Part shown: positions 22,684-24,821 of the stretch, in pieces
Numbering within the stretch: position 1 is the first letter of the stretch
Layout of the letters: each line of letters opens with the position of its first letter
Assembly: GCA_905202605.1 (NCBI GenBank)
Contig: CAJKSU010000016.1
Coordinates: 1 to 24,821, forward strand
Reading direction: 5' to 3'
Length of the DNA stretch: 24,821 bases
DNA from: an uncultured Eubacteriales bacterium
Lineage (GTDB): Bacteria; Bacillota; Clostridia; Oscillospirales; Oscillospiraceae
Made by a program: the position numbers and the translations under genes
Notes under the pieces: model-generated
Told to the model about the DNA's origin: nothing
What the model saw: the letters and a program-made list of their open reading frames with translations, nothing else
Databases searched by the model: none

Positions 22684-22715
22684 AAAAAATGCTGCCGCAA
22701 AAGCTGCAGCAGCAT
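22684..22715 (-). terminator. Intrinsic terminator after asnB
   Basis: On the - strand, arms at 22715-22705 and 22699-22689 pair over 11 positions (one G-U) around a 5-base loop, followed by TTTTTT (22689-22684). It begins 6 bases after the asnB stop and separates asnB from the sigma factor gene. Confidence 0.87.
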
Positions 22716-22721
22716 AAAATT

Positions 22722-24533
22722 TCAGTACACCAGCTCCACATGATAGCTGCGCATCCAGTGCGCCAGCTGCAAAAAGTACGCAATGGTCTGGGGTGTGGTC
22801 ATCAGTTGCCCGTACCATGGAATGCTGCGGTTCTCCCGGCACAGCGCCAGCAGGGCGTCCTTTTGCAGGAAGTCCAGCAGGGGAGAGGCGGGGTTCTCCA
22901 GCTCCTGCCGGAGCAGCTCCGAAACGGCGGACATATAGCTGGGATTCCATGTCTTTGGATAGGGGCTTTTCTTCCGGGTGACGATCTCCGGCGGCAGAAT
23001 GTCCCGGAAGGCGTGGCGCAGCAGTCCCTTTTCCTGTCCCTGATAGTCCTTGTAGCTCCATGGGACGGTGTAGAGGTATTCTACGATCCGCCTATCGCAG
23101 AAGGGAACGCGCACCTCCAGCCCCGACCACATGCTCATGCGGTCCTTGCGGTCCAGCAGCGTCTGCATGAACCAGCGGAGATTCAGCACCATCATTTCCT
23201 TCATGCGCTTCTCCAGCGGCTCGGTGTCCGGCAGAATGTCCGCCAGCTTCAGCGTCTCCTGATAGCGGTGGTCTACAAATTCTCTGGGACTGAGCCAGCG
23301 GAGCAGTTCCGGGGCCACAAAGGACGCGCGGTAGTCCGTGGTCTGCGCCCATGGGAAGCCGTTGACTGCGCGAATTTCCGGGTCACGGTACCATGGATAT
23401 CCTCCGAAGATCTCGTCGGCGCATTCGCCGGAGAGGATCACCGTGGAGTACTTCCGGGCGGCGCGGCACAGCAGCAGCATGGAGCTGTCCACATCCGCCA
23501 TGCCGGGGAGATCTCTGGCCTCCGCTGCCTCAAACAGGGCGGACACCAGCTCCGGGGTGTCCAGCGTGATCCGGTGACCGTGGGCGCCAATGTGCTGCTC
23601 CATCAGCCCGATATAGCTGCTGTCGGCGTTGGGCTGGAACTTGGTGGCCTGAAAATACTGGGCGTTGTCCCGGTAATCCACGGAATAGGTGTTGATGGTA
23701 CCCAGATTCCGGGCGGCAACGGCGGAGATGATGGAGGAATCCAGCCCGCCGGAGAGAAACGTCCCCAGCGGAACATCCGACACCAACTGCCGCCGGATGG
23801 AATCCTCCACCAGAAAGCGGGTCTTCTCGCTGGCCTCCTGAAAGCTGTCGGTGCAGGGCGCATCCCGGAGGGACCAGTAGCGGCTGATATGCAGCCCCGA
23901 TTCGTCAAAATAGCCGCAGGTACCCGGCTCCAGCTCGTAAACGCCACGGAACACGCCATAGCCCGGCGTGCGTCCCGGCCCCAGAAACAGGAGATCATAC
24001 AGCCCGCGGGCGTCGATCCGGGGGAGGATTTCCGGGAAGCACAAAAGGCTTTTCAGCTCCGAGGCAAAGAACAGGCTGCTGCCCCGCTGGGCGTAGAACA
24101 GGGGCTTTACCCCAATCGGGTCGCGGGCAAGGAACAGCCGCCGTCTGCCGGGATCGTAGACCGTGAAAGCAAAGATGCCGTTGAGCTTTTTCGGGCAGGC
24201 GTCCCCCCAGCGGAGATAGGCCCGCAGCAGCACCTCAGTGTCCGAGGTGGTTTCAAAGGTATCCCCCAGCGCGGAAAGCTCCTGACGCAGCTCCGGGGTA
24301 TTGTACAGCTCGCCGTTGTAGACGATGGTAACGCCGCCGATGGTCATGGGCTGCTGTCCATGCACCGGATCGATCACCGAAAGCCGCCGGTGCAGCAGCG
24401 CACAGGCGGCGTCACAGAACATGCCCTCCTGATCCGGCCCCCGGCGGGTCATGGTGGATAGAATATGGTCGTAAAACCCCGGCTGACGCTGGGGAAGCCC
24501 CTGTGGGGACAACTGACCGGCAATACCGCACAT
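22722..24533 (-). CDS. asnB: Asparagine synthase (glutamine-hydrolyzing)
   Basis: AsnB makes asparagine from aspartate using ATP and the amide nitrogen of glutamine. The 603-residue product starts MCGIAGQ, so C2 becomes the N-terminal nucleophile of the class II glutaminase domain (about 1-200), with RRGPDQEG, YNGELYN and the SDTEVLL segment. The synthetase domain follows, with the PP-loop LSGGLDSS near 258-265, YSVDYRD, SGECADEIFGGYPWY, and RKDRMSMWSGLEVRVPFCD. AGGAGGG lies 7-8 bases before the ATG, but its sequence is half of a perfect 14-bp inverted repeat in the leader. The gene is flanked downstream by its own terminator. Related enzymes modify wall peptides or antibiotics by amidation; the sequence alone does not exclude such a role, but asparagine synthesis is the default. 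Confidence 0.93.
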   Translation of the reverse strand: MCGIAGQLSPQGLPQRQPGFYDHILSTMTRRGPDQEGMFCDAACALLHRRLSVIDPVHGQQPMTIGGVTIVYNGELYNTPELRQELSALGDTFETTSDTEVLLRAYLRWGDACPKKLNGIFAFTVYDPGRRRLFLARDPIGVKPLFYAQRGSSLFFASELKSLLCFPEILPRIDARGLYDLLFLGPGRTPGYGVFRGVYELEPGTCGYFDESGLHISRYWSLRDAPCTDSFQEASEKTRFLVEDSIRRQLVSDVPLGTFLSGGLDSSIISAVAARNLGTINTYSVDYRDNAQYFQATKFQPNADSSYIGLMEQHIGAHGHRITLDTPELVSALFEAAEARDLPGMADVDSSMLLLCRAARKYSTVILSGECADEIFGGYPWYRDPEIRAVNGFPWAQTTDYRASFVAPELLRWLSPREFVDHRYQETLKLADILPDTEPLEKRMKEMMVLNLRWFMQTLLDRKDRMSMWSGLEVRVPFCDRRIVEYLYTVPWSYKDYQGQEKGLLRHAFRDILPPEIVTRKKSPYPKTWNPSYMSAVSELLRQELENPASPLLDFLQKDALLALCRENRSIPWYGQLMTTPQTIAYFLQLAHWMRSYHVELVY

Positions 24534-24537
24534 GAAA

Positions 24538-24623
24538 ATTCCCTCCTGTTAGTGTCCATTGAAGCGGGCGCATCCACGGGCGGCGCTCAGGCTTCTGATG
24601 CAGACTATGTAACAGGAGGGAAT
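24538..24623 (-). promoter_or_regulatory. asnB leader: inverted repeat covering the ribosome binding site
   Basis: ATTCCCTCCTGTTA at 24538-24551 and TAACAGGAGGGAAT at 24610-24623 are perfect 14-bp inverted copies, 58 bases apart. In the asnB transcript the upstream copy would pair with the AGGAGGG Shine-Dalgarno sequence and block it. Inside the loop a GAAGC/GCTTC pair may form a smaller hairpin. No T-box consensus or known riboswitch was recognised. The repeat is clear; the regulatory role is inference. Confidence 0.6.
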
Positions 24624-24652
24624 GCTGTGCGTGGTATGAAGTTGGAAAAGAA

Positions 24653-24821
24653 TTAGGGCAACACCGCATAATTCGGCAAGGAGATTTGGCGAGAAATTTT
24701 ACATCACAAATTTGTTGCGAAAATGCAGGAATACTTTGTGTATTTCAAACTTTTCGCAGCGAATTTGTGGAGGAAAAGGGCCGCCAAAGCCCGCAGACGC
24801 AATTGTGCGGTATTGCCTTAG
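24653..24821. mobile_element. 161-bp MITE-like palindromic element with TTAG direct repeats
   Basis: The stretch 24657-24817 is an imperfect palindrome centred near 24737. Its ends, GGCAACACCGCATAATT (24657-24673) and the complement of 24801-24817, match at 15 of 17 positions. An inner pair (24705-24723 with 24751-24769) matches at 17 of 19. The direct repeat TTAG lies on both sides (24653-24656 and 24818-24821), as a target duplication would. There is no coding capacity, so a transposase would have to act in trans. The interior is AT-richer than the surroundings. The right copy of TTAG is the last base group of the window. Confidence 0.7.

Noticed and set aside
22584..22715. Upstream start for the sigma factor gene at 22715
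   Set aside because: The extension would be translated from the asnB terminator hairpin and lacks sigma-like sequence; ATG 22583 has a ribosome binding site.
22668..24461. Long + strand frame (597 codons) opposite asnB
   Set aside because: asnB on the other strand has every family motif; the opposite frame has none and begins within the asnB terminator.
24628..24657. Nine-codon + strand frame starting GTG after the second AGGAGGG copy
   Set aside because: Too short to support as a gene; the ribosome binding site is simply the inverted copy of the asnB one. Possibly a relic of an inverted duplication.
24534..24660. T-box or other known riboswitch in the asnB leader
   Set aside because: I found no T-box consensus and no recognisable amino acid riboswitch core; only the inverted repeat is supported.

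Overview
The window is chromosomal DNA from a GC-rich, spore-forming member of the Firmicutes, most likely a gut Clostridia of the Oscillospiraceae type. The evidence is the conserved gmk-rpoZ-priA-def-fmt-rsmB-rlmN-stp-prkC-rsgA-thiN order, the presence of spoIVA and a SipL-like spore coat morphogenesis gene, strong AAGGAGG-type ribosome binding sites, and frequent TTG/GTG starts. No rRNA, tRNA, CRISPR array or phage genes are visible.

Region 1 (1-11147, + strand) is one compact housekeeping run. It starts with the 3' end of gmk, then rpoZ, priA, def, fmt, rsmB, rlmN, a PP2C phosphatase, a PASTA-domain Ser/Thr kinase, rsgA and thiN, and ends at a strong intrinsic terminator. Most junctions are 4-base stop/start overlaps or very short gaps, so the genes are probably translationally coupled. 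The run joins nucleotide and thiamine metabolism, replication restart, formyl-Met initiation and processing, rRNA methylation, ribosome assembly and phospho-signalling. Compared with Bacillus subtilis, coaBC and rpe are absent from the run.

Region 2 (11148-14417, + strand) is a sporulation block. A 47-residue hydrophobic protein sits where spoVM lies in Bacillus. It is followed by a candidate sigma-E promoter, a SipL-like SPOCS/LysM protein and SpoIVA, and closed by a 14-bp-stem terminator. SipL and SpoIVA are physical partners in coat assembly in C. difficile.

Region 3 (14431-20290, + strand) holds three short units. A sigma-A promoter drives a C_GCAxxG_C_C redox-type protein overlapping gpmI. 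A second sigma-A promoter drives an Asp23-family protein and a FakA/YloV-type fatty acid kinase, ending in a terminator. A glycogen synthase with its own terminator follows.

Region 4 (20290-24821) is more accessory. It contains a probable gene remnant, a strong hairpin terminator, and then, on the - strand, asnB followed by an ECF sigma factor overlapping a membrane-anchored putative anti-sigma protein. The asnB leader has a perfect 14-bp inverted repeat that would hide its Shine-Dalgarno sequence. Just upstream lies a 161-bp palindromic MITE-like element flanked by TTAG direct repeats. This leader/MITE arrangement and the uncharacterised sigma/anti-sigma pair are the least ordinary parts of the window.
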